A stretch of 49,901 nucleotides of DNA from Deltaproteobacteria bacterium (GTDB taxonomy: Bacteria > Desulfobacterota > Syntrophia > Syntrophales > UBA8958). Under the pieces are notes generated by a model, which was not told where the DNA came from, did no database searches, and saw only the letters and a list, made by a program, of their open reading frames with translations. Made by a program: the position numbers and the translations under genes. Below are positions 16,305 through 25,472 of this stretch, in pieces. Where the stretch lies: positions 1 to 49,901 of the forward strand of contig JAKPCH010000007.1 in NCBI GenBank assembly GCA_029553375.1, read 5' to 3'. Numbering within the stretch: position 1 is the stretch's first letter; each line of letters starts with the position of its first letter.

Positions 16305-17033
16305 GGGCCTGATCCTGATGATCCACTCCCGGTAGCCGTCACCGTCGGCGATGTCCGTCTCCGCCCCCAGGGTCCGAAGGAGGCAGAGGGCCATCCGGCC
16401 CGTGTCGCCCGACAAGACGGCACCCTCGGCGTCTTCGTCAGGATAGGGATTCCGCGCCCCTGTGGCGTGGCGGAGACGGAGGACGACGTTATCCCCCTCG
16501 CGGGACGTCCATACCTGGAGGGTCTTGTCCCCGGCCTCTCTTATGGCCTGCGCCGTCGCCCGGAGGATCCCCCAGAGGGCGAGGGAATAGAAGCAGTAGC
16601 GCCCCCTGACGGGCGGGAGCTCTTCTTCGATGTGGACCTCCTTCTTGATGCGGTGTTTGAACTCCAGGTAGTGGTCGGCCAGGCGGAGCTCCGCCGCCAC
16701 GAGACGGCCCAGGGCAATCAAATCCGCCTCGTCGTTGACGATCCCCTGGAACTTGTCGGCCACGTCCCTGAACATGTCGCAGAGACGTTCCGTCTCGCCG
16801 TTGATGGAAACCACGTCCTGTCTGAGGCGTCCGATGGTCTCTTCCCAGGCGTCGGTCCCCTTTTTGCCGTTCGCCAGCTGATCGAGGCGGCGCTTCATGA
16901 TCTGCCCCCGGCCTAGGATCCCGTTCAAGGGATTGGCGAAGTTGTGGATGATCCCGGGGATCAGCTCGGAGATGAAGGTGTCGGTGAAGGCCCTCTCCAG
17001 GGCGCCGTACAGTCTCTCCTGGGTGCTTTCCAT
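16302..17033 (-). CDS. Histidine-kinase-like protein with degenerate ATP-binding region
   Basis: A 243-residue soluble protein. Residues 25-45 resemble a HisKA phospho-acceptor helix: G-I-I-H-N-F-A-N-P-L-N-G, with His30 in place and the usual E/N positions altered. A second long helix follows (Q-D-V-V-S-I-N-G-E-T-E-R-L). The C-terminal half folds in kinase-like order, but the N-box lacks its asparagine (CFYSLALWGILRATAQAI) and the G1/G2 boxes are absent or weak (TGRMALCLLRTLGAE only), so ATP binding is doubtful. It may be a phosphotransfer or scaffold protein, in the manner of ChpT (inference). It lies 15 nt after the fliL-like gene in the fliA region. Confidence 0.7.
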   Translation of the reverse strand: MESTQERLYGALERAFTDTFISELIPGIIHNFANPLNGILGRGQIMKRRLDQLANGKKGTDAWEETIGRLRQDVVSINGETERLCDMFRDVADKFQGIVNDEADLIALGRLVAAELRLADHYLEFKHRIKKEVHIEEELPPVRGRYCFYSLALWGILRATAQAIREAGDKTLQVWTSREGDNVVLRLRHATGARNPYPDEDAEGAVLSGDTGRMALCLLRTLGAETDIADGDGYREWIIRIRP

Positions 17034-17048
17034 GGCTCTCTCCCTCTC

Positions 17049-17615
17049 TTAGAGGAGGATATAGCGGCTCGTGAATACCTCCTTGACGGCCCCGGCGCCG
17101 AGGAGGGTCTCCAGGGCCGTGGCTATTTCCCTCTTCAGGTCCTTTTTCCCCTCGGGGGTCAGGAGATCTTCCCTCTGCGCGTTCTTCAGGACCCCATAGA
17201 TGGCCCGGCGTATCTCCTCCTGACGACCCGCCGGGGCGGCGGCCCGGCCCGGGTCCGTTTCGACGACGAAACCGCAGTGGAGGATCCGCGTCCTCCCCTC
17301 CTTGTCCCGCAGGGGGAGCAGGAAGTCGTCGAACTCGTAACGCCCCCCCTGGACGACCGCTGCCGCCGGGGGGGGTGTCTTTTCCGCCGTTGTGGTAATA
17401 GGGGCCGGGGAGAGATGGTACCACATAAGACCGCCGACGGCAACGACGGCGGCCACCCCCAAGGCGATCCAGAACCACCGGCGCCGTTTTGGGGTGTCCC
17501 GGCGTTCCTCTCCCCCCTCGGGCGGCGGTTCTGCAGGGACGGGTTTCTCCGTCGTCCCCCCCTCGAGATTGGGGATGTCGATGACGTCTATCTGGGCCTT
17601 GCGCCTGGCGGACAC
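17049..17615 (-). CDS. Second FliL-like basal-body-associated protein
   Basis: A 188-residue protein with a cytoplasmic Pro/Arg-rich N-terminus, one membrane helix (about residues 46-66) and a periplasmic C-terminal domain. The ending, T-A-L-E-T-L-L-G-A-G-A-V-K-E-V-F-T-S-R-Y-I-L, matches the FliL C-terminal pattern (V..VyfteFvvQ in the main FliL). FliL-family proteins ring the stator and help its activation. This copy lies 12 nt after fliA, away from fliM. The domain is shorter and diverged, so the exact role is open. Confidence 0.75.
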   Translation of the reverse strand: MSARRKAQIDVIDIPNLEGGTTEKPVPAEPPPEGGEERRDTPKRRRWFWIALGVAAVVAVGGLMWYHLSPAPITTTAEKTPPPAAAVVQGGRYEFDDFLLPLRDKEGRTRILHCGFVVETDPGRAAAPAGRQEEIRRAIYGVLKNAQREDLLTPEGKKDLKREIATALETLLGAGAVKEVFTSRYILL

Positions 17616-17627
17616 GGTTTCGTCACC

Positions 17628-18356
17628 TCACGCCTCTTCCCCCGTGAAGGCCCTCAGGGCTCCCCGGAGGCGCAGGATGGCCTGGGAATGGAGTTGGCAG
17701 ACCCGGGATTCCGTAAGCCTCAGGACCTGCCCCACCTCCTTCATCGTCAACTCCTCGTAATAGTAGAGGGACATGACGAGGCGCTCCTTTTCCGGGAGGT
17801 CCTCGATGGCCTTGACGAGGGCGTGTCTCATCTCCTCGTTCGCCAGCAGGTCGAGGGGGTTGCCCCGATCGACCGTATCGAGCCAGTTGTCGTCGGCATG
17901 GTTGTCGATGTATTCCGGGGCGACCTCGTCGGCGCTGATCAAGGTGAAGGCCTGGGCCTCGTTTATGAGTTCGTGGTACTCGTCGAGGTCGATCCCGAGA
18001 TGCTCGGCCACCTCCTCCTCCGTCGGCGGCCGCTTGAGCTCCTTCCTCAGGGTCTGGAAGGCCTTCTCCATCCTGTTATCCTTCGCCCGGACGGACCGGG
18101 GTACGAAATCGTAGGACCGCAACTCGTCCAGGACGGCGCCGCGGATACGGAACTTGGCGTAGGTCTCGAAACGGATGTTCCGGGACGGGTCGAACTTGTC
18201 GAGGGCATCCATGAGGCCGATGATCCCGGCGTTCACGAGGGCCTCCTTGTCCGCCCCGTCGAGGGGCATGCGGGCCGTCAGGCGCGCCACGACGTTCTTC
18301 ACCAGGGGGGCGTACTGCATGATGAGTTCGTTGCGCTTCCCTTTATCCAAGGCCAT
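17628..18356 (-). CDS. fliA: Flagellar sigma factor FliA (sigma28)
   Basis: FliA directs RNA polymerase to late flagellar promoters. The 242-residue protein shows region 2 (Y-A-P-L-V-K-N-V-V-A-R-L near 16-27; D-A-L-D-K-F-D-P-S-R-N-I-R-F-E-T-Y-A near 49-66; R-G-A-V-L-D-E-L-R near 71), region 3 and region 4 with an HTH (L-T-M-K-E-V-G-Q-V-L-R-L-T-E-S-R-V-C-Q-L). Its targets in this window are the TAAA-N16-GCCGA sites. The start overlaps the flhG end by 14 nt, so it is expressed with the sigma54-driven motA export operon. Confidence 0.97.
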   Translation of the reverse strand: MALDKGKRNELIMQYAPLVKNVVARLTARMPLDGADKEALVNAGIIGLMDALDKFDPSRNIRFETYAKFRIRGAVLDELRSYDFVPRSVRAKDNRMEKAFQTLRKELKRPPTEEEVAEHLGIDLDEYHELINEAQAFTLISADEVAPEYIDNHADDNWLDTVDRGNPLDLLANEEMRHALVKAIEDLPEKERLVMSLYYYEELTMKEVGQVLRLTESRVCQLHSQAILRLRGALRAFTGEEA

Positions 18357-19239
18357 GGTCGATGACGCCGTCGCCGAAGAAAACGAGGTTTCCCTCGTCG
18401 GTGAAGATGGGTTTCTCGTCGCGGATCTTCTCCGCCAGGACCATGAGACAGCGGCTGGCCGTCGTGTGGGGAAAGATCTCCGCCAGGGCCTTCTGACGGC
18501 GTATCGCCTCCTTGAACTTGGGATCGAAGGGGATGAAACCCAACAGCTCGATCTGGATGTTCAGGAAGCGGTCCGTCGCCTGGCGGAGGCGCTTGAATAT
18601 CTCCGTCGCCTCGTGGTTGTTTCTGGCCATGTTGACGAGGATGCGGAACCTCTTGCGGGCGTAGTTCTGGTACATGATCTTCATGAGGGCGTAGGCGTCG
18701 GTGAGGGATGCCGGTTCCGGCGTCACGACGACGACGATCTCCTTGGCCGCCAGGTTGAAGTAGGTGACGTTGCCCGAGATCCCCGCCGCCGTGTCGATGA
18801 TGAGGAAATCGGGACGTTCTGAGAGGCCGTTGAGGGCGTCGAGGAGGGTGAGCTTGTGTCCCCTCGACAGCTCCGCCATCTCCTCGATCCCCGAAGAGGC
18901 GGGGAGGATCATCATCCCCCCCGGGCCCCGGACGATGATCTCCTCCAGGGTCTTTTCCCCCTTGAGGAAGTGGTAGAGGTTGTAACGGGGGGCGAGACCG
19001 ACGACGAGGTCGATGTTGGCCAGGCCCATATCGGCGTCCAGGACCATGACCCTTAGCCCCATCGTGGCCAGGACGTAGGCCAGATTGGCGGCGATGTTCG
19101 TCTTGCCCACCCCTCCCTTGCCGCTGGTGATGGTGATGACGCGGATGGCCCTTTTCCGCTCCCCCATGGGCGCTCTTCTCCTCTCCCCTTCCCCTGTCGC
19201 GGTGTTGACCATTTCCCTGAGTGATGCCGCCTGATCCAC
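18343..19239 (-). CDS. flhG: MinD-like ATPase FlhG (FleN)
   Basis: FlhG controls flagellar number and position together with FlhF. From the GTG at 19239 the 298-residue protein begins V-D-Q-A-A-S-L-R, the known N-terminal DQAxxLR helix that stimulates FlhF GTPase. This and an AGGAGG site 4 nt upstream decide the start over longer readings that run into flhF. The deviant Walker A GKGGVGKT is at residues 40-47, with switch segments D-A-D-M-G-L-A-N-I-D and I-I-D-T-A-A-G. A C-terminal amphipathic membrane-targeting helix is plausible but not obvious. It lies 14 nt after flhF and overlaps fliA. Confidence 0.95.
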   Translation of the reverse strand: MDQAASLREMVNTATGEGERRRAPMGERKRAIRVITITSGKGGVGKTNIAANLAYVLATMGLRVMVLDADMGLANIDLVVGLAPRYNLYHFLKGEKTLEEIIVRGPGGMMILPASSGIEEMAELSRGHKLTLLDALNGLSERPDFLIIDTAAGISGNVTYFNLAAKEIVVVVTPEPASLTDAYALMKIMYQNYARKRFRILVNMARNNHEATEIFKRLRQATDRFLNIQIELLGFIPFDPKFKEAIRRQKALAEIFPHTTASRCLMVLAEKIRDEKPIFTDEGNLVFFGDGVIDHGLG

Positions 19240-19253
19240 CGTGCCTCCTGGGC

Positions 19254-20414
19254 TCAATGAAGGGTGTTTCTCAAGATGAGCCTCGCCAGGTTGGCGGGTC
19301 CCACCGCCTCGATGTCCCGGGGGACGTCCTGTCCCGTCGTCACGTAACGGGCGGGCCTGCCCGTCGCGGCGAGGACCTCGAAAACGGCGCCGAAGGTCCG
19401 GCATTCGTCGAGCTTCGTGAAGAGTAGTTCGTCGTACCCCAGGGCCTCGTAAGACCTCGTCGTCTCCCTGAGGTGATCCCGTGCCGCCGTGGGGCACAGC
19501 AGGAGGTGGACATCCACGGCCCCGCGGTCTCTAAACATCTCTCTCAGGCGCCGCAGGTGATCCCCGTCCCTTAGGGGTTTGCCCGGCGTGTCCACGAGGA
19601 TGATCTCCCGGTCGGCGAAACCGTCAAGGGCCCGACGGAAACCCTCGGGGTCCTCGGCGACGGCGAGGGGCACGCCCATGATCCTGGCATAGACCTTGAG
19701 CTGCTCCACCGCGGCGATGCGGAAGGTGTCCGTGGTTATGAGGCCCGTTTTCCTTTTCTCGTTAAGGTGGTAACGGGCCGCCATCTTGGCGACGGTCGTC
19801 GTCTTACCGACCCCCGTGGGGCCCACGAAGGCCTTGATGCGACCCCTACCGGTGTCCTTGGGGGGCGAAGGCAAAACGGAGGCCAAAAGATCCTCGGCGA
19901 TGGCGAAGATCTCCTCGCCCCCCTTGGCCCCGGCGAAACGGGGATCCTTCAGGATCATGGCGACGAGCCTCGCCGCCCGGGTCTTGCCGACGCCGTTGTC
20001 GATGAGGGTCCGATAGACCTTGACGAGGGGTTCGTCACCCGTCTTCGACCACCCCTGACCCATGAAGTCCAAAAGGGTCTCCATGCCCTCCTTGATCTGG
20101 GCGAGATCCTCCCGGAGGTCTTTATAGGAGTCGAGGTCCGGAATCGCTCCCCGTTGGACCTTGTGGTGCCGGCCTTCCTCCGGCCGATCTTCTTTCTCCT
20201 CTCCGGGGCGTTTCGGGGGCTCGGTCCTTTCCAGTCTCGCCCGTCCGGCCGGGGGTGGGTCACCCCGGTCCACGGCGGCGATCACCTCGATGAGGCGGGG
20301 CTTGGTGTTGCGGAGGGTCTTGGTGGACAGGACCACCGCCTCCGGCCCCAGGTCGTTCTTGATGCTCTGGAGGGCCTCCTGGATACTGGCCGCCTCGTAA
20401 CGTTTCACCTGCAT
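19254..20414 (-). CDS. flhF: Flagellar biosynthesis SRP-like GTPase FlhF
   Basis: FlhF marks the site, usually the pole, where the first flagellar proteins assemble. The 386-residue protein has an N-terminal B domain starting MQVKRYEA, an N domain, then the G domain with G-P-T-G-V-G-K-T-T-T-V-A-K-M (about residue 195), D-T-F-R-I-A-A-V-E-Q-L and D-T-P-G in place of the more usual DTAG. Its partner FlhG follows. The start lies 1 nt after the flhA stop, so the genes are tightly coupled. Confidence 0.96.
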   Translation of the reverse strand: MQVKRYEAASIQEALQSIKNDLGPEAVVLSTKTLRNTKPRLIEVIAAVDRGDPPPAGRARLERTEPPKRPGEEKEDRPEEGRHHKVQRGAIPDLDSYKDLREDLAQIKEGMETLLDFMGQGWSKTGDEPLVKVYRTLIDNGVGKTRAARLVAMILKDPRFAGAKGGEEIFAIAEDLLASVLPSPPKDTGRGRIKAFVGPTGVGKTTTVAKMAARYHLNEKRKTGLITTDTFRIAAVEQLKVYARIMGVPLAVAEDPEGFRRALDGFADREIILVDTPGKPLRDGDHLRRLREMFRDRGAVDVHLLLCPTAARDHLRETTRSYEALGYDELLFTKLDECRTFGAVFEVLAATGRPARYVTTGQDVPRDIEAVGPANLARLILRNTLH

Positions 20415-20415
20415 G

Positions 20416-22494
20416 TCATATCTCCACCAAACCGAAAGAGGTTATCGTGGCCTCCCGGCTGATCTCGTTGTGGGCCAGGACGGCGATGTTGGGGAAGAAA
20501 CGGTCCAGGAGCTTCTTGAAGTGGATCCTCACGTTCGGGGAGCAGAGGATGACGGGGGGGAGGCCCCGGGCCATGAATTCCCCTACGAATCCCTGGATCT
20601 TCTGCATGATGCCCTTGACGACCTTGGGGTCCGCGGAGACGAAGGACTCGTGTTCCGTGTGCTGCACCGACTGGTGGATGATGTCCTCGATCTCCGGGGA
20701 GAGCATGACGGCCGTGATGTTCCCCTGGGGGTCCATGTACTGGCGGGTGATGGACCTCGCCAGGGCCTGACGGACGTATCCCGTCAGGATATCGACGTTC
20801 TTCGTCAGGGGCACGTAGTCGGCGAGGGTCTCGATGATGGTCATGAGGTCCCGGATGGAGACCCGCTCCCTGAGGAGGCGCTGGAGGACCTTCTGGAGGA
20901 TCCCCAGGGGGACCGCCTTGGGGACCAGGTCCTCCACGACCCTGCCGTAGGTCTTCGCCAGGTTGTCCAGGAGGGCCTGGACGTCCTGGCGCCCCACCAA
21001 CTCCTCGATGTTGCCCTTGATGATCTCCGTGAGGTGGGTCGTCAGGACCGTGGCGGGGTCCACGAGGACGACCCCCTTCGCCTGGAGGAGGTCTTTCGCC
21101 CTTTCCTGCACCCAGACGGCGGGGAGACCGAAGGCGGGTTCCCGGGTGGGGATGCCGGGTATCTTCTCGTCCGTCCCCTCGGGGGTGATGGCGAGGAGAT
21201 AACCGGGCATGAGCTCCGCCCGGGCGACCTCCGTCCCCTTGATGAGGAGGCTGTACTCGTTGGGGTTGAGCTGGAGGTTGTCCCGGATGTGGATCGCCGG
21301 GATGACGAAGCCCATCTCCTGGGCGAGCTGCCGCCGCAGGGCCTTGATCCTCCCCAGGAGTTCCCCGCCCTGGGAGACGTCCACGAGGGGGATGAGGCCG
21401 TAGCCGACCTCCAGGCCCAGGGGATCGAGGGGCGTCAGGGCCTCGAGGGTGTCCACGGGTTCCGGGGCGGGGGGCGGGGCCGGTTCCAGTTCCTTCCTCT
21501 CCACCTCCCTCCCGCCGATGCGGTAGGCCAAAAAGGCCATGGCCACGGCCACGACGATGAAGGCCGCCTTGGGCATGCCGGGAACGAGGGCGAAGACGAA
21601 GACGAAGAAGGCCGTCAAGGCGAAGGCCTTGGGCTGGGAGAAGAGCTGGTTCTTCATCTCTTCCCCCAGTTCCGCCGCGTCGGAGGACCGGGTGACGAGG
21701 ATGCCCGCCGCCGTGGAGATGATCAGGGCGGGGATCTGGGTGACGAGGCCGTCGCCGATGGTGAGGAGGGAATAGGTCCGGGCGGCGTCGGCGACGCCCA
21801 TCCCCTTCTGGAGGACGCCGATGACGAGGCCGCCGACGATGTTGACCAGGAGGATGATGATGCCCGCGATGGCGTCGCCCCGGACGAACTTGCTGGCGCC
21901 GTCCATGGCGCCGTAGAAGTTCGCCTCGTTTTCGATGGCCCGCCGCCGCTGCCGGGCCTCCGCCTCGGTGATGAGGCCCGTGTTCAGGTCGGCGTCGATG
22001 CTCATCTGCTTGCCCGGCATGGAGTCGAGGGTGAAGCGGGCAGCCACCTCGGCGATGCGCGTCGCCCCCTTGGTGATGACGACGAAGTTGATCAGGACCA
22101 GGACACAGAAGACGATGAAGCCGATGACGTAGTTCCCCCCCACGACGAAGGTCCCAAAGGCCTTGATGACCTGGCCCGCCGCGTCGGTGCCCTTGTTCCC
22201 GTACAGGAGGATGAGGCGCGTGGAGGCCACGTTGAGGGACAGGCGCATGAGGGTGGCGATGAGGAGGACGGAGGGGAAGACGGAGAAGTCCAGGGGTTTC
22301 TGGACGGACATGGCCATGAGGAGGATGACGATGGCGGCGGCGATGCTCATGGAGAGGAGGAGGTCCAGGACCACCGTCGGCAGGGGGACGATCATCACCG
22401 TCAGGATCCCCACGACGCCCAGGGCGAGGGCGAAACCGCTGCTCCTCGTCAGGTCCGTGAAAAAACTGTTTCTGGCGGAAAGGGAAACGGCCAT
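20416..22494 (-). CDS. flhA: Flagellar export gate protein FlhA
   Basis: FlhA is the nonameric inner-membrane gate of the flagellar type III export system. The 692-residue protein has about eight membrane helices in the first ~320 residues, with the family motif R-L-S-L-N-V-A-S-T-R-L-I-L and the cytoplasmic loop T-K-G-A-T-R-I-A-E-V-A-A-R-F. A long cytoplasmic domain follows that docks chaperone-cargo complexes. ATG at 22494 is listed; a TTG at 22506 would add four residues and overlap flhB by 8 nt, and the sequence does not settle this. Confidence 0.97.
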   Translation of the reverse strand: MAVSLSARNSFFTDLTRSSGFALALGVVGILTVMIVPLPTVVLDLLLSMSIAAAIVILLMAMSVQKPLDFSVFPSVLLIATLMRLSLNVASTRLILLYGNKGTDAAGQVIKAFGTFVVGGNYVIGFIVFCVLVLINFVVITKGATRIAEVAARFTLDSMPGKQMSIDADLNTGLITEAEARQRRRAIENEANFYGAMDGASKFVRGDAIAGIIILLVNIVGGLVIGVLQKGMGVADAARTYSLLTIGDGLVTQIPALIISTAAGILVTRSSDAAELGEEMKNQLFSQPKAFALTAFFVFVFALVPGMPKAAFIVVAVAMAFLAYRIGGREVERKELEPAPPPAPEPVDTLEALTPLDPLGLEVGYGLIPLVDVSQGGELLGRIKALRRQLAQEMGFVIPAIHIRDNLQLNPNEYSLLIKGTEVARAELMPGYLLAITPEGTDEKIPGIPTREPAFGLPAVWVQERAKDLLQAKGVVLVDPATVLTTHLTEIIKGNIEELVGRQDVQALLDNLAKTYGRVVEDLVPKAVPLGILQKVLQRLLRERVSIRDLMTIIETLADYVPLTKNVDILTGYVRQALARSITRQYMDPQGNITAVMLSPEIEDIIHQSVQHTEHESFVSADPKVVKGIMQKIQGFVGEFMARGLPPVILCSPNVRIHFKKLLDRFFPNIAVLAHNEISREATITSFGLVEI

Positions 22495-22498
22495 GTCC

Positions 22499-23572
22499 TC
22501 ATCCAACCCGCCCGTTCCTCAGGGCGTAAACGTAAGCCAGGATCTCGGCGACGGCGCGATAGAGGTTCTCGGGGATCGCCCCGTCCACATCCACCAGCTT
22601 ATACAATACCCGTGCCACCTCCCTGTTCTCCACGACGGGGACGCGGTGCTCCCGGGCCAGCTCCTTGATCCGTTCCGCCACGTGGCCCGCCCCCTTGGCG
22701 ACCACGACGGGGGCGGACATGAAAGCGGCGTCGTACCTGAGGGCCACGGCCAGGTGGGTGGGGTTGGTGATGACCACGTCGGCCTTGGGCACGGCGGCCA
22801 TCATCCTCTTCCTGGCGGCCTCCCGCTGGAGACGGCGGATCCTGCCCTTGACGAGGGGGTCGCCCTCCGTCTGCTTGTGCTCGTCCTTCACCTCCTGCCT
22901 CGTCATGCGGAGGTTCTTTTCGTGTTCCCACCGTTGGTAGAGGTAGTCGCCCACGGCCAGGACCAGCAGGAGCCAGCAGACGTTGCCGAGGATGACAAAG
23001 GAATTGGTCCCCAAGAAGCTCAGGACCTGCCAGGGACCCTGGGCCATGAGGGGGAGGATCCCGGGAATCTCGGAGCGGATGGAGAGATAGGCCACGACGC
23101 CGACGAAGCAGATCTTGGCCGTGTTTTTCGTCAGTTCCACCCAAGCCCGGGGACCGAAGAGGTTCTTGGCCCCCTTGAGGGGGTTGATCTTCCCGAGGCG
23201 GGGCAGGACGGGCTCGGCGGAGAAGATGAACCCCACCTGGAGGAGGTTGGCCAGGATCGTCACGGTGACGACGACCAGGAAAAGGGGCAGGAGCATGACG
23301 AGGACCCCCCCCGCGACGGAGGCGAAGAGGGGGAGGACGTCCTGGGCGTTGAGGGGGGTGACGGCGGCGCGGCTCAGGATGGTGGAGGTCATGGACATCA
23401 GCTTCCGGAGGAGGTCCGAGGCGTTGAAATACATGAAGACCAGGACGCCCCCCAGGATGGCCACGGAGGGGATTTCCCGGCTCTTCGCCACCTGCCCCTT
23501 CTTGTGGGTGTCCTCGCGGCGCTTGGGTGTCGCTTGTTCTGTTCGTTCCTGGTCCCGGTCGCCCTCGGCCAT
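22499..23572 (-). CDS. flhB: Flagellar export switch protein FlhB
   Basis: FlhB sets export specificity, switching from rod/hook to filament substrates after contact with FliK. The 357-residue protein has an N-terminal cytoplasmic segment (R-T-E-Q-A-T-P-K-R-R-E-D), four membrane helices (about 35-55, 85-110, 150-165, 190-210) and a C-terminal domain with the self-cleaving motif NPTH at residues 270-273. The tail that follows matches the stand-alone protein at 13958. It lies between fliR and flhA. Confidence 0.98.
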   Translation of the reverse strand: MAEGDRDQERTEQATPKRREDTHKKGQVAKSREIPSVAILGGVLVFMYFNASDLLRKLMSMTSTILSRAAVTPLNAQDVLPLFASVAGGVLVMLLPLFLVVVTVTILANLLQVGFIFSAEPVLPRLGKINPLKGAKNLFGPRAWVELTKNTAKICFVGVVAYLSIRSEIPGILPLMAQGPWQVLSFLGTNSFVILGNVCWLLLVLAVGDYLYQRWEHEKNLRMTRQEVKDEHKQTEGDPLVKGRIRRLQREAARKRMMAAVPKADVVITNPTHLAVALRYDAAFMSAPVVVAKGAGHVAERIKELAREHRVPVVENREVARVLYKLVDVDGAIPENLYRAVAEILAYVYALRNGRVG

Positions 23573-23615
23573 AACCCTGTCCGTTTTATGACGGTGTCGT
23601 CAGATATTCAGCATG

Positions 23616-24398
23616 TTATTGGACGATCTGGAACAGGACCCGCAGCTCCTTCTGGAGACCGAGGAACAGCTGCCCCGTCAGCCTCACGAAGAGGGGAATC
23701 CCCAACCCCAGGAAGATCAGTCCCACGGCGATCTGAAGGGGAAACCCCACGATGAAGACGTTGATCTGGGGGACCGTCCGGGCGATGACGCCCAGGGAGA
23801 CGTTGATGAGAACGGCCACGGCGAGGACGGGGGCGCTCAGCTGGAGGGCGATGCGGAAGACGTCGGCCGTGAGGCGCAGGAGCATGGTCATCAGCGACCC
23901 CTTGAGGGACAGCGCGAAGGGCGGGAGGTACTGGTAGCTGTCCCTGAGGGCGGCCAGGAAGATGTGGTGGCCGTCGACCATGAGGAAGACCAGGGCCCCC
24001 ATGAGATAGAGGAACTCGGAGACGATGGTGATCTGGACGCTCGTCAGGGGATCGAAGATGTTGGCCATGCTGAGGCCGATCTGGAGACCCGTCAATTCCC
24101 CCGCCGCCTGGATGGCCATGAAGAGGCAGCGGCAGGCGAAGCCGATGAGGATCCCGATGAGGACCTCCTGGGACATGGCCGTGGCGAGGAAAAAGAGATC
24201 GGCCGTGAACAGGTCGGGGACCTCGATCCTGATGAGGGGATAGAGGATGAGGGTGACGAGGATCCCCAAACCCCCCTTCACGCGGGCCGGCACGGCCCGG
24301 TCCCCGAAGACGGGGATCATGACCAGGATGGTCGTGACCCTCAAGAAGATCAGGATGAAGGCCGAGACCTGTTCCGGGGTGACGATGGGGAAGCTCAT
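23616..24398 (-). CDS. fliR: Flagellar export protein FliR
   Basis: FliR is part of the FliP5-FliQ4-FliR1 export gate core. The 260-residue protein has about six hydrophobic helices and the family order (FLRVTTILVMIPVFGDRAVPARVK near residue 20, E-L-T-G-L-Q-I-G-L-S-M-A-N near 92). ATG at 24398 follows a GGGGGAGGG element. The frame is open upstream through fliQ but without hydrophobic character, so the short form is chosen. It lies 11 nt after fliQ and 43 nt before flhB. Confidence 0.96.
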   Translation of the reverse strand: MSFPIVTPEQVSAFILIFLRVTTILVMIPVFGDRAVPARVKGGLGILVTLILYPLIRIEVPDLFTADLFFLATAMSQEVLIGILIGFACRCLFMAIQAAGELTGLQIGLSMANIFDPLTSVQITIVSEFLYLMGALVFLMVDGHHIFLAALRDSYQYLPPFALSLKGSLMTMLLRLTADVFRIALQLSAPVLAVAVLINVSLGVIARTVPQINVFIVGFPLQIAVGLIFLGLGIPLFVRLTGQLFLGLQKELRVLFQIVQ

Positions 24399-24409
24399 CC
24401 CTCCCCCCG

Positions 24410-24679
24410 TCAGCGGACGTACATGGGGATGTTCTGGAAGAGGCGGGTGGTGAAGTCGATCATGACCTGGATGATCCACGGCAAGGTGGCCACGAGGGTC
24501 ACCAGGCAGGCGACGATCTTGGGCACGAAGACGAGGGTGATCTCCTGCACCTGGGTCACCGCCTGGATGAGGCTGACGAAGACCCCCACGAGGAGGCCGA
24601 CGAGGAGGATGGGCGCCGCCGTCAGGAGGGTCACCTTGACGGTTTCGGCCATGAGGCCCACGATGAGATCTGCGGTCAT
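24410..24679 (-). CDS. fliQ: Flagellar export protein FliQ
   Basis: FliQ is a small two-helix subunit of the export gate. The 89-residue length is typical. Helices lie at about 15-38 and 52-75, with the conserved L-I-Q-A-V-T-Q-V-Q-E-I-T-L-V-F-V-P-K stretch between. It sits in the standard fliP-fliQ-fliR order, 19 nt after fliP. Confidence 0.97.
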   Translation of the reverse strand: MTADLIVGLMAETVKVTLLTAAPILLVGLLVGVFVSLIQAVTQVQEITLVFVPKIVACLVTLVATLPWIIQVMIDFTTRLFQNIPMYVR

Positions 24680-24698
24680 GTCTTCCCCTTTCCTTTCG

Positions 24699-25472
24699 TT
24701 ATTGGAAGCTCCTGACGAGGGAGGTCACCACCAGGTTCCAGCCGTCCACGAGGACGAAGAGGAGGAGCTTGAAGGGGAGGCTCAGCATGATGGGCGGCAG
24801 CATCATCATCCCCATGGAGAGGAGGATGCTCGAGACGACCATGTCGATGACGAAGAAGGGGAGGTAGATCATGAAACCGATCTGGAAGGCCGTCTTGAGC
24901 TCGCTGATGACGAAGGCGGGGATCAGGGCCGTCAGGGGTACGTCCGTCGGTTTGCGGGGCCTCTCCCCCTGGCTCATCTTGATGAACAGGGCCAGGTCCT
25001 TCTCCCGCGTCTGCTTGAGCATGAACCCCTTGATGGGTACGGCCGCCCTATCCATGGCCTCTTCGCCCGAGATCTCCTCGTCGTAGTAAGGCTTGAGGGC
25101 CTCGGTGTGGACCTGGTTCCAAACGGGGGCCATGATGAAGAAGGTCATGAACAAGGCCAGGCCGATGATCACCTGGTTGGGGGGGATCTGCTGGGTCCCC
25201 AGGGCGTGGCGGAGGAGGGAGAGGACCACGACGATCCGGGTGAAGGAAGTGAGGAGTAGGAGGATGGCGGGCGCCAGGGAGAGGACCGTGAGGATGAAGA
25301 GGAGCTGGATGACCGTCGCCGTCTTGGCCGGTCCGCCCCCGGGTCCGCCGATGGTGAGGCTCACGTTGGGGATGGGCATGGTTTGCGCCCCGGCGGCGGA
25401 GGTCAAGATAAGGATGAGGGCCGCCGCGATGGCCCCCGTGAACAAGATGGCTCTGCCCCTGCGGTCGATCAT
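24699..25472 (-). CDS. fliP: Flagellar export protein FliP
   Basis: FliP forms the five-subunit entrance of the export channel. The protein has 257 residues, with a cleavable signal ([10 protein letters not shown], residues about 18-28), typical of FliP. Membrane helices follow, with [20 protein letters not shown] and [18 protein letters not shown] as family motifs. The ATG at 25472 overlaps the fliO stop (ATGA); the frame upstream is fliO shadow. Confidence 0.97.
   Translation of the reverse strand: MIDRRGRAILFTGAIAAALILILTSAAGAQTMPIPNVSLTIGGPGGGPAKTATVIQLLFILTVLSLAPAILLLLTSFTRIVVVLSLLRHALGTQQIPPNQVIIGLALFMTFFIMAPVWNQVHTEALKPYYDEEISGEEAMDRAAVPIKGFMLKQTREKDLALFIKMSQGERPRKPTDVPLTALIPAFVISELKTAFQIGFMIYLPFFVIDMVVSSILLSMGMMMLPPIMLSLPFKLLLFVLVDGWNLVVTSLVRSFQ

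Noticed and set aside
20413-22668. Very long antisense open frame opposite flhA and flhB
   Set aside because: Shadow frame produced by strong third-position GC bias; the protein is Asp/Glu/Gly/His-rich and without domains, while the minus strand encodes clear FlhA and FlhB.
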